Assembly: GCF_910596095.1 (NCBI RefSeq)
Contig: NC_056538.1
Span: forward strand, 31,888,094 to 31,952,093
Origin: Thunnus maccoyii
Lineage: Eukaryota > Chordata > Actinopteri > Scombriformes > Scombridae
Direction of reading: 5' to 3'
DNA length: 64,000 nt
This document shows, piece after piece, positions 14,395-28,084 of this stretch (position 1 is its first letter; every line of letters starts with the position of its first letter). The notes under the pieces were generated by a model. That model did no database searches. It was given only the letters and a program-made list of their open reading frames with translations, and was not told where the DNA came from. Position numbers and translations under genes: made by a program.

Positions 14395-16675
14395 CTCTGG
14401 GTTTAGTGGCTTTGAGCAGGACTCGGATCAGTTCTGGGACATCGAAATAAGCGGCGTAGTGCAGAGCGTTCATGTTGGTCCAGCGGCTCCTCAGACTCAC
14501 ATCGGCGCCCAGAGAGATCAGCTGGCTGCTGAGGCGCAGCGCCGCTGCCGGGTCGCCTGCACAGACAGTTAGGATGAAACTAAAAGAGGCCGCGACGACA
14601 TCCGTCACACCACAGATCCTCCAAGCTGCACTGTGCACTGACTTGGAACAATGTGAAGAACTGATGTTGGACTCATTTAATTGGAGTAATTTCACTAGAA
14701 TCTTTCAGGAACGTATTTAGTTTGATTGGATTCATTATATTAATATCAGACCTGGAAGAGGGATCCCTCCTCTGTTCCTCTTCCTCTTGAACTGATGTTA
14801 GTTTTGTAGGTTTAACAATAGAGGTAAGCTGGAGGTTTAGCCCTCTGAGGCAAAGTTTTGGTTTTTTAATGGAATTTGCTGCTATCATTTAAAGGACAAG
14901 GCTGGCAGTTTTTTTTATATTTTTCTTATTGTCAACGAATCTCATGTGCAGAGCAAAATCAACAATGAACTGATCTACTAACAAGTATTGTGTGTTTATC
15001 CAAAGCCTGATATATCTTATTCCTCTCTGCCGTAGACCTCCGTTGTTGTCCAAAAACTATTAAAAATACATCAGTGAGTCACATCAACAGCTGTACTGGG
15101 TGACATGTTCCTTCACCACGAAGGCAATAGTTTCTGTAGTTTGTTTTGATTCTAAAGACTCATAACAGCATTAGCCTGTTGTAGGTTGTTGTGCTACATA
15201 ATCACAACCTCACTAAACAGCAAGCTTTATCCTTTAAAGAGGTTATTTTTTGGGGGGGGGTTCATCTGAATTGAGGGTCTAATGATAGACGTAAGATGTA
15301 GATTAAACTCTGTGATTTTGGACTGTATTAATAAAACTGACTTGACCTGACAGGACTGTGGCAAAGATAAACCAGCTCTATCAAGCTTCGGCTGAACAAG
15401 CAACACTTGTCAGTAGAATCAGTTCCTCACTGGTTTTGTTTTTTTATGGGATTTGCTGACAGTAAATTTAACTGATCATCTTCCTTTAAATGTTGCATTG
15501 TGTCAGACTGACTGATTGACATTAAATAAGCGTCTTACCGACTCCGTGTGCTCCAGCCTTGCAGCTGTAGTGAAGCAGCGTCATGTCGGTCAAACCGTCG
15601 CGGTCGTTCACATGACAGCCTCGCTTCAGGATCTGAGACAGAGAAAAGGAGAACGACACAGAGGACGGAGGTTAACAGAGAGTCACAAGTTATTGTTCAC
15701 GGTTTAGTGCACACAACAGCTGTTCATCACATTATCCTGATGAATCATTAGTTAAACATTCTTGTACGGAAAATACAAGTAACTCAAGAAAATATCGGAC
15801 TCATTGTAGTAGCAGGACTAGCAGTGGCTAATGTAGCTTCAGTTAATTGTTGATTGTGTTAATTGTGCGTGGAGGAAGTCACTGTTTTCCATCGTGGACA
15901 TCTTCAGCTCTGCCTGGTTTATTATTTTTCATATTTTCCATTATCAGCAAGTATTATTTTATGTTATCACTTATTTAAACAGTGAACAACCTTCATTTGA
16001 ACAACATCTAATCTCAAAACCAAAAACCAAATCTACAATAACAACATATATCTCCTTTTTATTAGATGGATCAACTGTATTAGTGTTATTACTACGTGTG
16101 TGCATTCATCTAAAACTGCTTTACTGTTAATGTTTGTTCTGTCTCATAATCATCGTGTCAGTCATCTGTGAAGCACTTTGAACTGTATGAAGGGTGAAAA
16201 TAAAGTTTGAGATGTTTGAGTGATGCTGGTTTTTCAGCCATTTTGACACCAGTTTGTTGACACTGCTGTAGTTCTTTTATAGTGGGAGATATCACAGCTG
16301 TCTGATTCAGAGTTAAAACTAAGAGGTTGACATTAATTGTTTTTCCCGCTCTGATGCTTTTAATTAACCCCCGTTCATTAAAAGCAGCTAAAAACAGAAA
16401 TACTGAATGAACCACATTATTAGATATTCTTGAGCAGAAGTTCCAGTCACTCTTCGGCTTTATATTTTATAGTTTACAGGAAGGATCACCTGCCAAATTA
16501 AAAGATAAAATATGGCAGCAGAAAACAAAGACGATCTGAAACGTCAGCGATTGTCTCGCTAAGACTCGATCGCTTGACTCCTCGTTTCTGAGTCATGTCA
16601 CTGTCTGCTCCTTGTTTTATATTCCTCCAGGCTGAGTCAGCTTCCTGCTGAGTCATGATAGAGTCTCACTGACTT

Positions 16676-16712
<37 letters not shown>

Positions 16713-17779
16713 TCTGCACCACTTTCTCTCTCTGCTCTGTCTCTTTTTCTAGTCCATGCAGCCATTTTATCTGGGTCATTATCACGATGTGTGTGTCTGC
16801 AGGGAAATAATGAAAGTCAATGCAACAGCCGAAATAACAAAAAAACAACTTTGTATGTGTGTATACTGAGTGTACATGAGGGCTGTCGGTGCAGTCGGTA
16901 TTTACAGTGTGGACCGACCCTTCAATTAAAGTCAACACTGAGCTGCACTCAGTTATTATTTATCCATTCCCTCTTCTCCCATGTTGAATCTCTTTTATCC
17001 GTGTGTTTCAGGATGGCAACAAACAATTCAACTACAAATAATAATCAAAAAACCTGAGCTGATCTTTTAATTTTTATTTGATTTGATCATTTAGACATAA
17101 TATTTAGATTTATTACAACTTGGTCCTCATTTTCATAGTTTTGACCATCATTTATATCAATGATAATAAATGTTTCTGATGGAAACAGCATCAGAAAACA
17201 ATAAGAAGTATTAACCTTTCAAATTTGACCCATTTTTACATTTGAATGCAGTAAAAACACATTTTTTTTAGGCTGAAATTTTATGACTTTTCCTAAAGTG
17301 ACCCAGATTATACAAAAATGGAAATATTTCATCTTTTTTAAAACTTTTGTGAAGCTGATAAACATACACTGATGCACGTTTGTACATAGAGAGCATTCCA
17401 GGTTAAATTTGAACCGTATTTATTATTCAAAATATAATATAAGTCATTATGGCTGTTTTATGTAACATAAGACCAACATATAGTGTGATTGTGAGTGTTG
17501 TTTGCTCTCTGAAAGCTTCATTAAGGATTAATCACCCATTTATCAATGACTGATGAGGTATTTATGATATGGTTCAGAAGTTATAGAGGTATAGAGACTA
17601 ATTATGAATGGATACTGTGAAGGGTCAGAATATGAACAGTATGTAAGAGTTAAACAGCCTTTATATCTGGATCATGAATCGTTCCTTCAACAGAATGAAA
17701 TGTGAAATGTTTCGCTCCAGCGTTCAGCTCCGATACGAGCTCCTCGCTGCTCAGTGAGATGTCATTGTTCATTATCTCC

Positions 17780-17823
<44 letters not shown>

Positions 17824-20800
17824 AGAGGGTTGAATCTGGGTCAACGTGACAGTGACAATCGAGTCTGGATTCAAGCTCCACGCCAAGAGCAACTAGGGCA
17901 GGCAAGACAGACATGCAGTTAAACATTCAGGAAGCTGAAATCCAAACCCCTTTTTTAAGCAGCATCTGTACTGTTAGCATTAGCTTCTTTAGCTTTCTTT
18001 AAAGGATGGATTCACAATTTTCTAGTCTGTCTTAAAACAATAGTCAGTTTCACAAATGAACATTGTTTTTCTTGCTGTAATCATTCCTCCTGTTCATACT
18101 GACCGTTAGAAGATCCCTTCATAATGCACTTACAATGTAAGTGATGATCCGAAGCCCTGTCTCTGTGCAAAAAATGTATTTAGAAGTTTATCTGAATATG
18201 AGGTTTAAACTGTCCAATCAAGTCAATATCTTTCAAAGATAAAGCTTTTTTAGTTTCTAATCCCTTCTTTTTGTTACAGTCCTTCCACTGCAGCTGAACA
18301 GGACACAAACAGGGAAATGTATCCACTTTATTTGACTAACTCAGACTGACGAAGCCTCATATAAGCTTCAGATAGACTTTTAAAGGACGGTGGATTTTGT
18401 CCCTCGTCATTTACATTCTAAATGCAGTGCAGTGGTCGGTATGAACAGGAGGAATTATTACAGCAAGCAAAACCTGTTTCAATGTTCATTTGGGCTCCTG
18501 ACTGTTGTTTTAAGACAGACTTGAAATAATGTGAACTCATCCTTTAACTCTTTCAAAACAGTTGAAGGAAGCAGGATTCAGCTTGTGATGCAAAAGCTGT
18601 AGTCAACAAATGTTTGGTATTTGTATTTGATAAAAACGAATCATGATCAATTATTAAGTCTATTAATATTCTGTCAATTAACTAATTAAGTAATTCTAAC
18701 CTTTTAAGCAGTAAGTAGTTGGGTTTCAAGACATCTTATGAATTCTTTGTTGTAAAAGAGTCACAAGCCTGTGATGTTCTCACCTCGTTGCCAATGATGT
18801 CGATCTTGTGCTGCACCTGGGGAACCCACTGACGCACGATGGCGAACAGCTCGGGGATGGTGGTCCGAGGATCCATGAGGATCTCCAAACACGCCGGGTC
18901 ATTGGGGTCGAAGAAGGTGAAAGCTGGAGACAGACAGACACAAGAAGAGTTTAAGGTAAACCCAAAGAGCGAGAAAGAGGGGACAGGGACGAACAGGAGG
19001 GAAGATGAACCAATGAGGGAAGAGTAAAAAACCAAATTTGGAGAGTAGAAATTATCCCAGATGGCAATGCCAAGAAGTTTCTGTCATCAAATCAGATATG
19101 ACCTGTGAGCTCTGCAGTTTCTCTTCCTGCCAGCTCTGCAGTTTGAGCTCTGAGGCAGATTTCATTTCACTGAGTAACCGCAATCAGCTCGACGACAAAC
19201 TTCACTTCTGTCAACAACTCACTTCCACAGACGGAAAAATAGTTTCATAAATCTCACAAATCGTCACTTTGAGACCATGATACTGACTTTATTCTCTGTT
19301 TTTCAGGTTTTTCTATCTGAGAACGCTACATCCAGAAGGTCTTACTGTTGTCCATTTAGTCATTCATATTGCTGTTTTTTGTTTTTTTATGTATAAATTC
19401 TGGTTTCTGTGAAACAGCTTTTGCCTCTTACCTCTCTTCTCCTGATCGGTCATTACTTTTAGTTTATGTCTCTAAAAGAGGGGTATTAAAGGACCACTTA
19501 ATATATTTTCACTGCATCAAAGGGTGCATTATATGATGATATTTCAGTACAGAAACCATATACATGAACAGTATTTCTGTATTAATGGGAGATGTAACAT
19601 CTCCGTTGTGTAACCAAGTCCTTAAACTTGAGTATAAAAAGGTGTGATGTCACTGGTGTCAGTGTTCATTAGTGAGTTCTTCTCTGCATTCATTGTTGAA
19701 AATGTTTGATTTTACAATTATTCTTTTGGAGTCTTGATATCATGACTTCAAATGGTTCAGTTCAGTGGTTCTTACCTTTCAAAACAGGCGTGTTTAGTGT
19801 CGTTATGGACACTGTTTCATTGCAAAAGAAGCACAATGGTTCCCTTAATCAAAATGAAAGGCATTTCTCAGTCCAGTGATCCTTAATCGTTTTTCATTGT
19901 CAACCTTTCATTTTTTAATATCATCTAGTTTTGAACGAGCCATTTTACTTCATCAGCCGTAGCTATTACATTCCACAACTACCTTGCTAATTACGGTGAC
20001 TAGCTGACGGCTGAATGAAGACAGGTGAGGTGTTACTCAAAACCGGTCCAGGTCAGGTTGTGGTTAAATTTACACATGAAAAATAAATTCATTCTTTTTG
20101 CATCTTAAGAGCCTCTTCTATTTTTTGTCATTTTATGGATAATGTTTTATAGGAAACTTTTGTTTTTCAGTTGGGACAGGATGGATGTTAGTTGTTTAAG
20201 AGGGGCAATTTAATTGGATCAGAGTTTTTTGGGTTTTTTTACTTGATGGGTTTATTGGTTTGAGTTTTTAAGTCTTACTTTTCATAGCTTCACTGTGATA
20301 GATTACCTATCTAAAATCTCTGCAATTTTCATAGAAGCAAGAAAAACAATTGATGTATTGATGTATATTTAAAAAAACAAAAAAAAAGGTTCTGTAGGAT
20401 TGTGACCAGTTAGTAAATAAATGGCTAAAACTTGGCTCCCAGTTGTACAACCGGACAGAAAATTCTCTGTCAGGCTGGTGAGCAGGACCGCTCATTCACT
20501 GCTGGGAAATGGAGAAAACACAGACACACACACACACAGTGTATAATGGAGTTGGCCTGCTCTGAGTTCGTCTGGTGAATATCAATTAGCCTGTCGCCCA
20601 TAAAGCAGTCAATCCAGAGCTTTCCAAACCTATTGATCGCTCACACAGCTGTCAGAAATTCAGACTGTATGTACTGACGATCCACCGTCGTCTGTGACTT
20701 TAACAGTTTATTTTATTGTACCGTTGCGCTCAAGCTCTGTCTGTTTTTATGAGTGTTTTGTAAGACTTTAAAGCCTTGGCAGTGACATGGAGTCTCTGCT

Positions 20801-22182
20801 GAAGTTTATTTAAAAGCCCTGCACTCAAAATCCCAATAAAGTAAGAGTTCAGAAGTATTATTAGCAAAATTTAATTTAAGTATCCAAAGTAAAAGTACTC
20901 GCCCTGCTGTAAAATATCCCCTGTGACTGATATTTTATTACATACAACAATATTAGATTGTTATGCAGCATGTTACTGTTGTAGCTGCTGGAGGTGGAGT
21001 TTGAACTACCTTATATACAGTTAGCTAGTTTAGTCCAGTGATTCCCAACCTAGGGGTTGGGCCCCTCTAAAGAGCCACCAGATAAATCTGTGGGGTTGTG
21101 AGATGATTAATGGGAGAGGAAAGAAGGAAAAACAAATAAATGTCAGCGCTCGCGGCTGTTTTCAGAGAAAAAGCTCTAAAAAGCCACTGTACGCTACCTG
21201 CTCAGCTACAAACAGCAAACAGACACAGTTAGCTGTAGACTAGCTGGTGAACATAGTGGAGCATTTAGCAGATAAAGAGCCAGATATTTCCCTCAGGAGT
21301 TGGTAGAGAGCATAAACAGAGCTAAAAGAGAGTGAATATTGGATTTACATTCATTAGGTGGACAGAAACACGACTCCAAATGAATGATAATGTTGCTCCG
21401 TGACTGGATGTGGAAATAAGCAACTGTTTGCTGACAAGTTCAACATGTGTACTTTTGTTTGTTTGTTTTCCTGGTGCATATGTGGAAAATTGCCTTAAGT
21501 GCAAGATGTTTAATGGCAGAATAAAACCAAACCAAACCAACATTTTACACTTAAAAGGTGATGATGTGTCAGTGTTGTGTTCACTACTTGTTTCTGCTAA
21601 AAACTAGTGGACAGAAAATCAGTTACTGCAGTTTTAAGGTTATACCTGTCCACACAGATGTACCATTCACCTTTATAAAAGTGTGCAAGTGATATAGCAG
21701 GAGGGCAGAGAGGTATGGCAATATGTAGTATTAAAGGTGGTATGAAGATGTGTATTTAAGATGGCATGACGTACCGTAGTCTTTGGGCAGCGGTGCCTGG
21801 GCGGAGGGATGCACCATGGCTCGGCGCCGCGGTTCATGGACCGGACTCTGGTACTCAGACACTGACAGCGGCTCAGGCTCTAGCTCCCTGCCGGCCGGTG
21901 GATCCTCCTCTTCCTCCCGCTCCTCTCTCTCCTCCCGCTCCTCCTCCTGCTCCTGCTCGTCGTCCTCCTCATCCTCCACCTCCGTTCTCTCCTCGCCCTC
22001 CCTCTCCTCTAGCTCGTATTCCTCCTCATCGTCTTCCTCTTCTTCCTCCTCTTCCTCAGTCAGAGCCTCCTCCTCCTCCTTCTGGACCCTCCCCTCCTCC
22101 TGCTCCTCTCGGTCGTGCCTCTCCTTCTCCTGCACCTCCAGGTTCTCCTCTTTAGTCATGATGAGGGATGCTGCAGCTGGGC
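6608..22182 (-). CDS. clip3: CAP-Gly domain-containing linker protein 3 (CLIPR-59), 13 coding exons
   Basis: Coding exons, high to low: 22159-21775 (ATG at 22159-22157), 18923-18784, 15632-15539, 14556-14395, 14225-14107, 13741-13505, 11410-11275, 9787-9638, 9492-9361, 8492-8369, 8019-7952, 7431-7359, 6662-6608 (TAA). All have GT-AG borders and compatible phases. The sum is 1,875 nt, or 624 aa, against about 547 in human. Exon 1 encodes a Glu-rich acidic tract and then the conserved APLPKDYG. Exon 2 carries [10 protein letters not shown] and [16 protein letters not shown]. Ankyrin repeats lie at about residues 176-300. CAP-Gly 1 (GKNDGSV) is in exons 6-7 and CAP-Gly 2 (GKHDGSV) in exons 9-10. 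The last exon ends [18 protein letters not shown]611 and C612 match the palmitoylated cysteines known in mammalian CLIPR-59. The family links trans-Golgi and raft membranes to microtubules and binds AKT. CLIP4 is the nearest alternative, but it lacks this C-terminus. Confidence 0.95.
7087..7318. repeat. Interstitial TTAGGG-type telomere-like array
   Basis: About 230 bp of GGGTTA repeats on the plus strand, with variants GGGGTTA and GGGGCTA. It sits in the last intron of clip3, about 40 bp beyond the exon-12 donor at 7358. In clip3 RNA the repeat reads as the C-rich strand. Confidence 0.95.
12690..13280. repeat. Dispersed repeat segments in a clip3 intron
   Basis: 12,690-12,790 (GAACTTCTCTCTCAAG, TCTGTCACTTTTC) recurs at about 40,155-40,240 in the clns1a 3' intron. 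12,895-13,120 (GATCTACTAA, AGTATTGTGTGT, ATCCAAA, CCTGAT) recurs at about 14,960-15,150. Parts (CTGCTGAAAATAGTCCC) also recur near 36,290. These are unnamed teleost interspersed repeats; their boundaries are vague. Confidence 0.5.
14331..14392. repeat. (GT)n microsatellite abutting a clip3 donor site
   Basis: About 30 GT units on the plus strand. In clip3 sense orientation the intron starts GTACACAC, so a CA repeat begins at intron position +3 after the exon ending at 14395. Confidence 0.95.
14890..15480. repeat. Dispersed repeat in a clip3 intron
   Basis: Shares more than 150 bp of discontinuous similarity with 12,895-13,120. It is bounded by TTTAAAGGACAAGG at the left and CTTCCTTTAAATG at the right, which may be degenerate inverted ends with TTAA. 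No coding potential. Confidence 0.4.
16680..16706. repeat. (CT)n microsatellite
   Basis: About 13 CT units in a clip3 intron, followed by CT-rich sequence to about 16,750. Confidence 0.9.
17781..17820. repeat. (GT)n microsatellite in a clip3 intron
   Basis: About 20 GT units within the long intron between clip3 exons 2 and 3. It is not near a splice site. Confidence 0.95.
18003..18543. mobile_element. TTAA-flanked palindromic MITE, copy in clip3 intron 2
   Basis: A 541-bp element with TTAA on both sides (17999-18002 and 18544-18547). The left end starts AGGATGGATTCACA and the right end reads TGTGAACTCATCCT. The inverted homology continues inward through GTCTGTCTTAAAACAA and its complement. 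There is no open frame. The same family is at 41357-41866, 57908-58411 and 63076-63579, plus partial copies. TTAA targets are typical of piggyBac-like elements, but the superfamily is inferred from the target alone. Confidence 0.75.
21040..21640. repeat. Dispersed teleost repeat, clip3 intron 1
   Basis: Starts with the common fish motif GTGATTCCCAACCTAGGGGT. The part at about 21,170-21,640 (TACGCTACCTGCTC, TCAGGAGTTGGTAGAGAGC, TTACTGCAGTTTTAAGG) also occurs at about 42,020-42,310 and, inverted, at about 49,320-49,560. No open frame. Likely non-autonomous DNA-element remnants. Confidence 0.6.
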
Positions 22183-25100
22183 CTGTCAGAGAGGAGGCAC
22201 GACACTTTTAATAACGTCAAATATGATTCTCTTGTTTTTGTTTTTCAATCGGCAAAACTTTTTTATCTCTCCTGTGCACATGTATACAAACAATTACAGT
22301 TATTTCAGATATCACAGCCTGCTGGTAAACAATAAAAGGTCATCATAATCCATTTTTACAGATTTTCAGATTGAAGTATACCTCAATGTACCCTGATTAC
22401 AAAAGCAGATGACTTTAAACTGATTTACTGATATCATTTCTCACCCCACTAAATTCATTAATGTTGTTTTGAAAAACAAAACAAACTCAACATCCAACAG
22501 TTGTATTTAGGGGAAAAAAAACAAAATGTATTCTAATAAAAATGATTGAACTTATGAGTAGATATCAAAAGATCTGACTTTCTAAAGAGTCACTTAAAAC
22601 AGAGTCTCTGGTTTTGGGGACCTTCGATCTGGGCCAGTAATCCAGTCCCAGCTTTGTACAAAAACACTATTAATGGTTTTGACAGAGAAAATATTGTTTC
22701 GGTGTCAGCATTCAGACCTGAAAGTTTTGCATCTTCAATTGACAAAGACCTAAAAACTTGTGACTTGTACTTGTGTCTTGTGTCAGTTGACACCTACGTG
22801 CTCGTCTTGGCTTGGCTGAGCACTGTGACAGCCTCATCAGCAGGTTTGTCAGTCATCCAATCTGAGGTTAAACCAGTACGATCTAGTTTGGTTTGGCTTC
22901 AAGAATCTTGGTACGCCTCTTTGTTTTCTGTCTTTCCATTCTGCATCACCAGACAAATGCTGTGCTTAGCTTGTGTGTGTGGAGAAACAATGAGAAAGCA
23001 AAACTAATTGACCCACTGCGGCATAATGATAATAACAGCAGCTAAAAAGGCTAATGCTAACTCTCCCTGTCCATCATTAGCTGTTGACGGGCCTGACTGG
23101 ATTAAATCTACAATCCACTTAACAAATGGACAAGGCACTGAAATCCATCCAGCAGCCACTCCCTCCATTACTGAACCATCCATCTTCTCCTCCATTATCA
23201 AACACCCAAGGAAAGAAGGAAGGAAGGAAGGAAGGAAGGAAGGGAGGAAGGAGGAAAAGATGGATTTATATCATAAACCTCTAGCTGTCCTTCCAGTTCA
23301 AGCCAGATAGGAGCTACAGAGGTTGCATCAACATAAAACATGATAACATATTGAATGTCCTGTAATAACCAAAATCTGGGAGATGAGGTATCCACTCACT
23401 CTGATTTTGTGACATTCATTAGTATATTTTGAGAAAGATGTAATAATTGCAGCAAACAGACTATCCTGTGTTAACTCTTCTATTCAATCCAAAAACTGAA
23501 TACATGATTGTAACTTATAAATGAAAGCAGGAAAATTTGCCCTAAATAACTATTTGTACTGTTGTGTAATTTCGATACCTAAATAAGTTTTGTGATTTTG
23601 AAAGGAGACATATTCAGGACCTCAAGATCATCCAAACCAACAGGCACTAATTCACTTTTACACCTGCTGACACAGTATTCAGAAAAAAAGCCAAAAAATT
23701 AACGAGCTGAAGAATACAGGAGATACTTTGTTGAGGTTTTGTTACGTACATCGAATTATCATCTGCATATAAAGATATTCTATTAATGGTTGCCTTTGTT
23801 TTACAGTGACTTAAAGTGGGTGTTAGGAAAGAGATACTGACAGTTTTCTCAAGTGAAACATGTAATTAAAAGGCATAATTTAATACCATAGGACTCGTCA
23901 TACATGCCATACAGATAGAAGGATTTATAAACATACGGCAGCTGGAGTGGGCTGACCCAGGGAGCAAATGTAATAAAATTTCAGATCATTTCTGGATCAT
24001 CAACACATGTCGACACTTGGAAACAGCACAGTGGTGTTAACTGACACAGCAGCCACGTCAAACCATGATGATGCATGTGTGGATGATTTATAGAGAAGGA
24101 TCGTAGTTATGGTAACCAAAAAAAAGAAAAGAAAAGCAGGGAAAGCTGCACACTCATTTCGCTGATTCAATTTTTTTTTACTTCAAGTAAACATCTTGAC
24201 ACATTGCCATCTTCAGGATAAAATCCAACAGTCTTCTGACATTTATGGTAATTAGGACAGGAGTTATATGTTGTAAACTTGCAACTTTTAATCGTTTAAA
24301 AGCCAACATATGGTCAACTTGCCATACAGGCTTTATGGTGCAAACCAGGAACCAAAACGACCTGTTGCATGTTTTTCCCCTTCTCTCTCTTTTCTCTCTC
24401 CTCATTGTCTGTCATCTCTTTACTGTCTGCTGTCCATAAAGGCATTTTGCAGGCCTGTGCTTGGCACTCCAGTCTCTGACATGATGGTCAGATGCATTAC
24501 AGGCTCATCTGCCACGCTGAGCTCCACACTTTTAAATCCTAATTATACTTTACACACAAGTGTAGCAGCCAGAGTCCAAATTTTATCATCCGCTTACATC
24601 CATGTGCACTGTAAAACAATTTAAGCTCATTCTACTTAGAAACAGATGTTCCCCTGCTGCCGTAAATGTGAATTGACTGAACATAAGTTGAATAATTAGT
24701 TTAAAGTCGTCTCACGAGTTGCTAAAATGTAAAACTAATACATATAACAAGTTCAATAAACTTAAGGTATTAAATTCAATCAACAACTGTTCAGTCATGT
24801 TGACAAACGTCACAGTCTGATTTGCTTTCAGTCTACATTTTCTCTACTGTATAGTCTACAGGTAGATAAATCAGTTTTTCATTTCACACTAAGAATTTAT
24901 AGTTGCAGCTGATGCTACTGGAGATAAATTGTACCAGTCGGCACAAAGTCAACATGTGTGGCTGCTCCCAGTAACCTTATTAAACTATAAGTGTTCAGAG
25001 GAAGGTACTGAATTCAATAACCTCCATCACGGTTTGCGCTGTTTTCATTATGCATGCTGGGATGTCTGCTAATATTAATATCTTTAAAAACTGAATTTAT

Positions 25101-26890
25101 TAAGTTGAGTGAAGTCTCTGCAGTACATTCATTCAACTAATCATTTCATGTCAGGTGAACTCATGTTTAAGGTTAAATTAACTTGAAATAAATAAAAACT
25201 TACATATATAACTTAAGTTATTGGCAACAGATGAGTTTATTCCACTAAATTCCTGTATGATGTTTTACAGTATGTGTCCACAAATCCTGTATGAGAGACT
25301 TGACTTCCCACCTGACTAAATAAGGGACACCTTACTCCCTGGACCATAAATTGTGAACTGCAGAATCATTCAGTATGAATCTGCCTCTGAGCTGCAGCGT
25401 GAATGAAGCCAAGTAAAGAGCAGACAGTGTTCAATCAGCAGAAGAAGCCAGTTAAACCAGTCGAAGCTTGTTCATCTTTCACATCTTCTTTATCCATCTG
25501 CCCATATCTGAGGATTAGTACACACACACAGACATCATGTAGTAGGTCAAGGGAGGCATATGAGATGTCTCTATATTCTGAGCTTTACACTATAATCCAC
25601 ACAAACACCAGCACTGTTGTTTAATCTGAGTCAGCTACTGTCTGTCTGCAGCATGAGCTATATGCTAAGCTAACAGTTGCTATCAGTTGCATCAGACATC
25701 CATGCAGAGAGGATACTGATCTGTATCAAACGAAGGCGTCAAATTTGAATTTAAATTAATGAAAATACATCTTAAACACACTTTCTTCAGTTTATTGATG
25801 GAAATTTAAGTCTATTTCCTGTTTTACCCTGCAGCTGCAGTCTGAATGTTCATTATTGCTCAAATCACAAAATAACAACAAAGTGATCACATGAAAACAA
25901 CATGTGAGAAACGACTCCAACATCCTCTCCAGCCTTCTGTCCAATGAACACTCCTTGATGAAAACTTCCTGCCGCGACATTTGGTCAATTTAATTTCTCC
26001 GTTTAAAGTAATTATCTGTCTCTGTTTCTGTACGGTGGTTTATGTAATCTGCGGTCTCAGCTGGTAGATTCCTGCCTGAACAGAACAGTAATCACGGACT
26101 GAACGGGACTAAAAACAGGACTCAGCTGAGGCCACGATAAAGGTTATGCAACACGACTGTGTGAGTCAGCACGGACAGACAAATATGAAACATGAAAGTA
26201 TGCGCACAGAGAAGAGGTGGACATAATAAATACAAACAATCATCTTGAAAAATTATAGATTATTGCTGTAACACTGTACCTGTTGTTTTCGGATGTATTA
26301 CAAGTGGTATTTTGTAATTTAATGATGGAAAAACAGTGAAAATGTAGCTGGGAGGCATGTGAAAGATGAATCATCAGGATCAGTGACGTACTTTAGCATC
26401 AGGCTTTTCTGTTTTTGACCTCTACGCTCAGAGGTCGCAGACAGCTGAAAGTTTACGTCTCAAAATCTTCTCAGAAGGTATTTCTGAAAATCTGACGCAG
26501 GCTCCTGAGGTTTCCTGTCAATCTTCTAAGTAAAAAAGAGTAAGATTTGAACACCTTGTCATTGTAACATGACAATGTGTTATAATTATTAAAATAAAGA
26601 TATTTAAATGGACAGAATTCAAACCCAGGATGTCACCTTTCCTTTGTGCACTTCATCTTTGAACACCAACAGGACGCCCTATTTTTTCTATTCTATTCTA
26701 GACCAGAATGGATATCATACATATCATACAGTATGTAGTTGATATTTTCAATAAAACCTCTCTTTTCCCCAAATGGGCTACAGTACTGGTATCAAATAAG
26801 ACTGAACACCTAAACAAATATACTGTAAAAACAAATAAATATTTAATGTGCACAACACAAAATGCAATCGAACAATAGTTAGGAGTGCCT
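22183..26890. other. clip3 upstream intron or intergenic DNA without supported genes
   Basis: AT-rich, with no convincing open frame. The frame at 22654-23007 has no recognisable domain and no splice context. If the 28,085 exon is right, this is clip3 intron 1. Confidence 0.5.
23213..23255. repeat. (GGAA)n microsatellite
   Basis: About nine imperfect GGAA/GAAG units between clip3 coding exon 1 and the candidate 5' exon. Confidence 0.9.
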
Positions 26891-26895
26891 TCATT

Positions 26896-27290
26896 CAAGT
26901 CAAGTCCATTTTAATTTATATAGTCCAATATTGTAAACCACAAATTTGCCTCAGGTGACTTTACGATCTGCACAACAAATGAGACCTTCTATCTTTAGAC
27001 CCTCCTAAGATAAGACAAGGAAACCCCCCAAAAAAGCCTTTAAAGAGTAAAACCTGGAAGAAACCTCAGATGAGCAACAGAGGAGGGATCCCTCTTCCAG
27101 GACAGACACGCAATAGATGTTGTGTGTACAGAATAGACCAAAAAAACAATATTACCAAATGGAAAATCAGGATGGAAAAATTATAGATAGACTGTAAACA
27201 TACAGTATATTCATTCCTAACATGCAATATATGATGGACCTTTAATATTCCTATAGAACCTATAAATGAGATTATTATGACCTTGTATTG
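26896..27290. repeat. Teleost dispersed repeat, copy 1
   Basis: Begins GTCAAGTCCATTTTAATTTA and contains GGAAGAAACCTCAGATGAGC and CAACAGAGGAGGGATCCCTC. This is a very common fish interspersed repeat that recurs at 28,555 onward in this window. No coding capacity. Confidence 0.7.
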
Positions 27291-28084
27291 AATCAGTAGG
27301 AGCATCTGTCATACACTGAGTCTCTGTGGGATTAATGGACAAGATGGAAACCAACAATAATGTCATTTTAAACACTGAACACCACTGACAGACTCACACA
27401 GAGACACTAAATACTCATTAAATGGTTATATCTGTTGATTTTGGATGATTTTCAGGGTGTAGAGACACCATGTGATGTGCACAAGCAGGTTGTGAGAGGC
27501 AGAGGGAGGCCATGGCAGCATCCTCCTCCTCCTCCTCCTCCATCCAGCCTCCATTTTACAACAAACCCGACCAGAGACAGAAAAAAAAACGCCATAAAAA
27601 CAAGAACAGACGCAGCAGACAGCGCGTCCTTCACAGTGTCAGCTCCAGCATTACAGTCACGATCCGAACAAATAAAAAAACAGAAATTACAAACCGCCAC
27701 AACCCCAGTTTGTGGTTTGTGCCAATGTGCGTAGTAAAGGGCAGGATCGGGAAAAACGCCCCACTGAGAAACAATGGAACGGACGCACACGCAGAGAGAG
27801 ACGTGAAGGGGTCACGTTTATATTCATGTAAATATTTAAAAAACAGAAGGTGGTCGATTTAAAAAAAGATGTTAAACTGGCTGTCGGTTTAGCAAATGGA
27901 GGATTATTTCAGAGGTTTTGTTTTTGAACAGCGCCCCTCTCTCTCCATCTCTCTGCCTCAGCATCTCCATCTTTCACAGGGGCAGAGAAATAACACGACA
28001 GCCTGATGATCATCAATACATATTATACATATTATAAATAACACACATGTGTGAGTATAAACTGCAGATTAAAGTGTTTTTTAC

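Noticed and set aside
21766..22211. Plus-strand frames rich in Ser or Pro opposite clip3 exon 1
   Set aside because: They are the antisense of the Glu-rich coding tract; the minus-strand frame is the one matching clip3.
22654..23007. 117-aa plus-strand frame
   Set aside because: No recognisable domain, no splice or promoter context, and ordinary AT-rich surroundings; I cannot support it as a gene.
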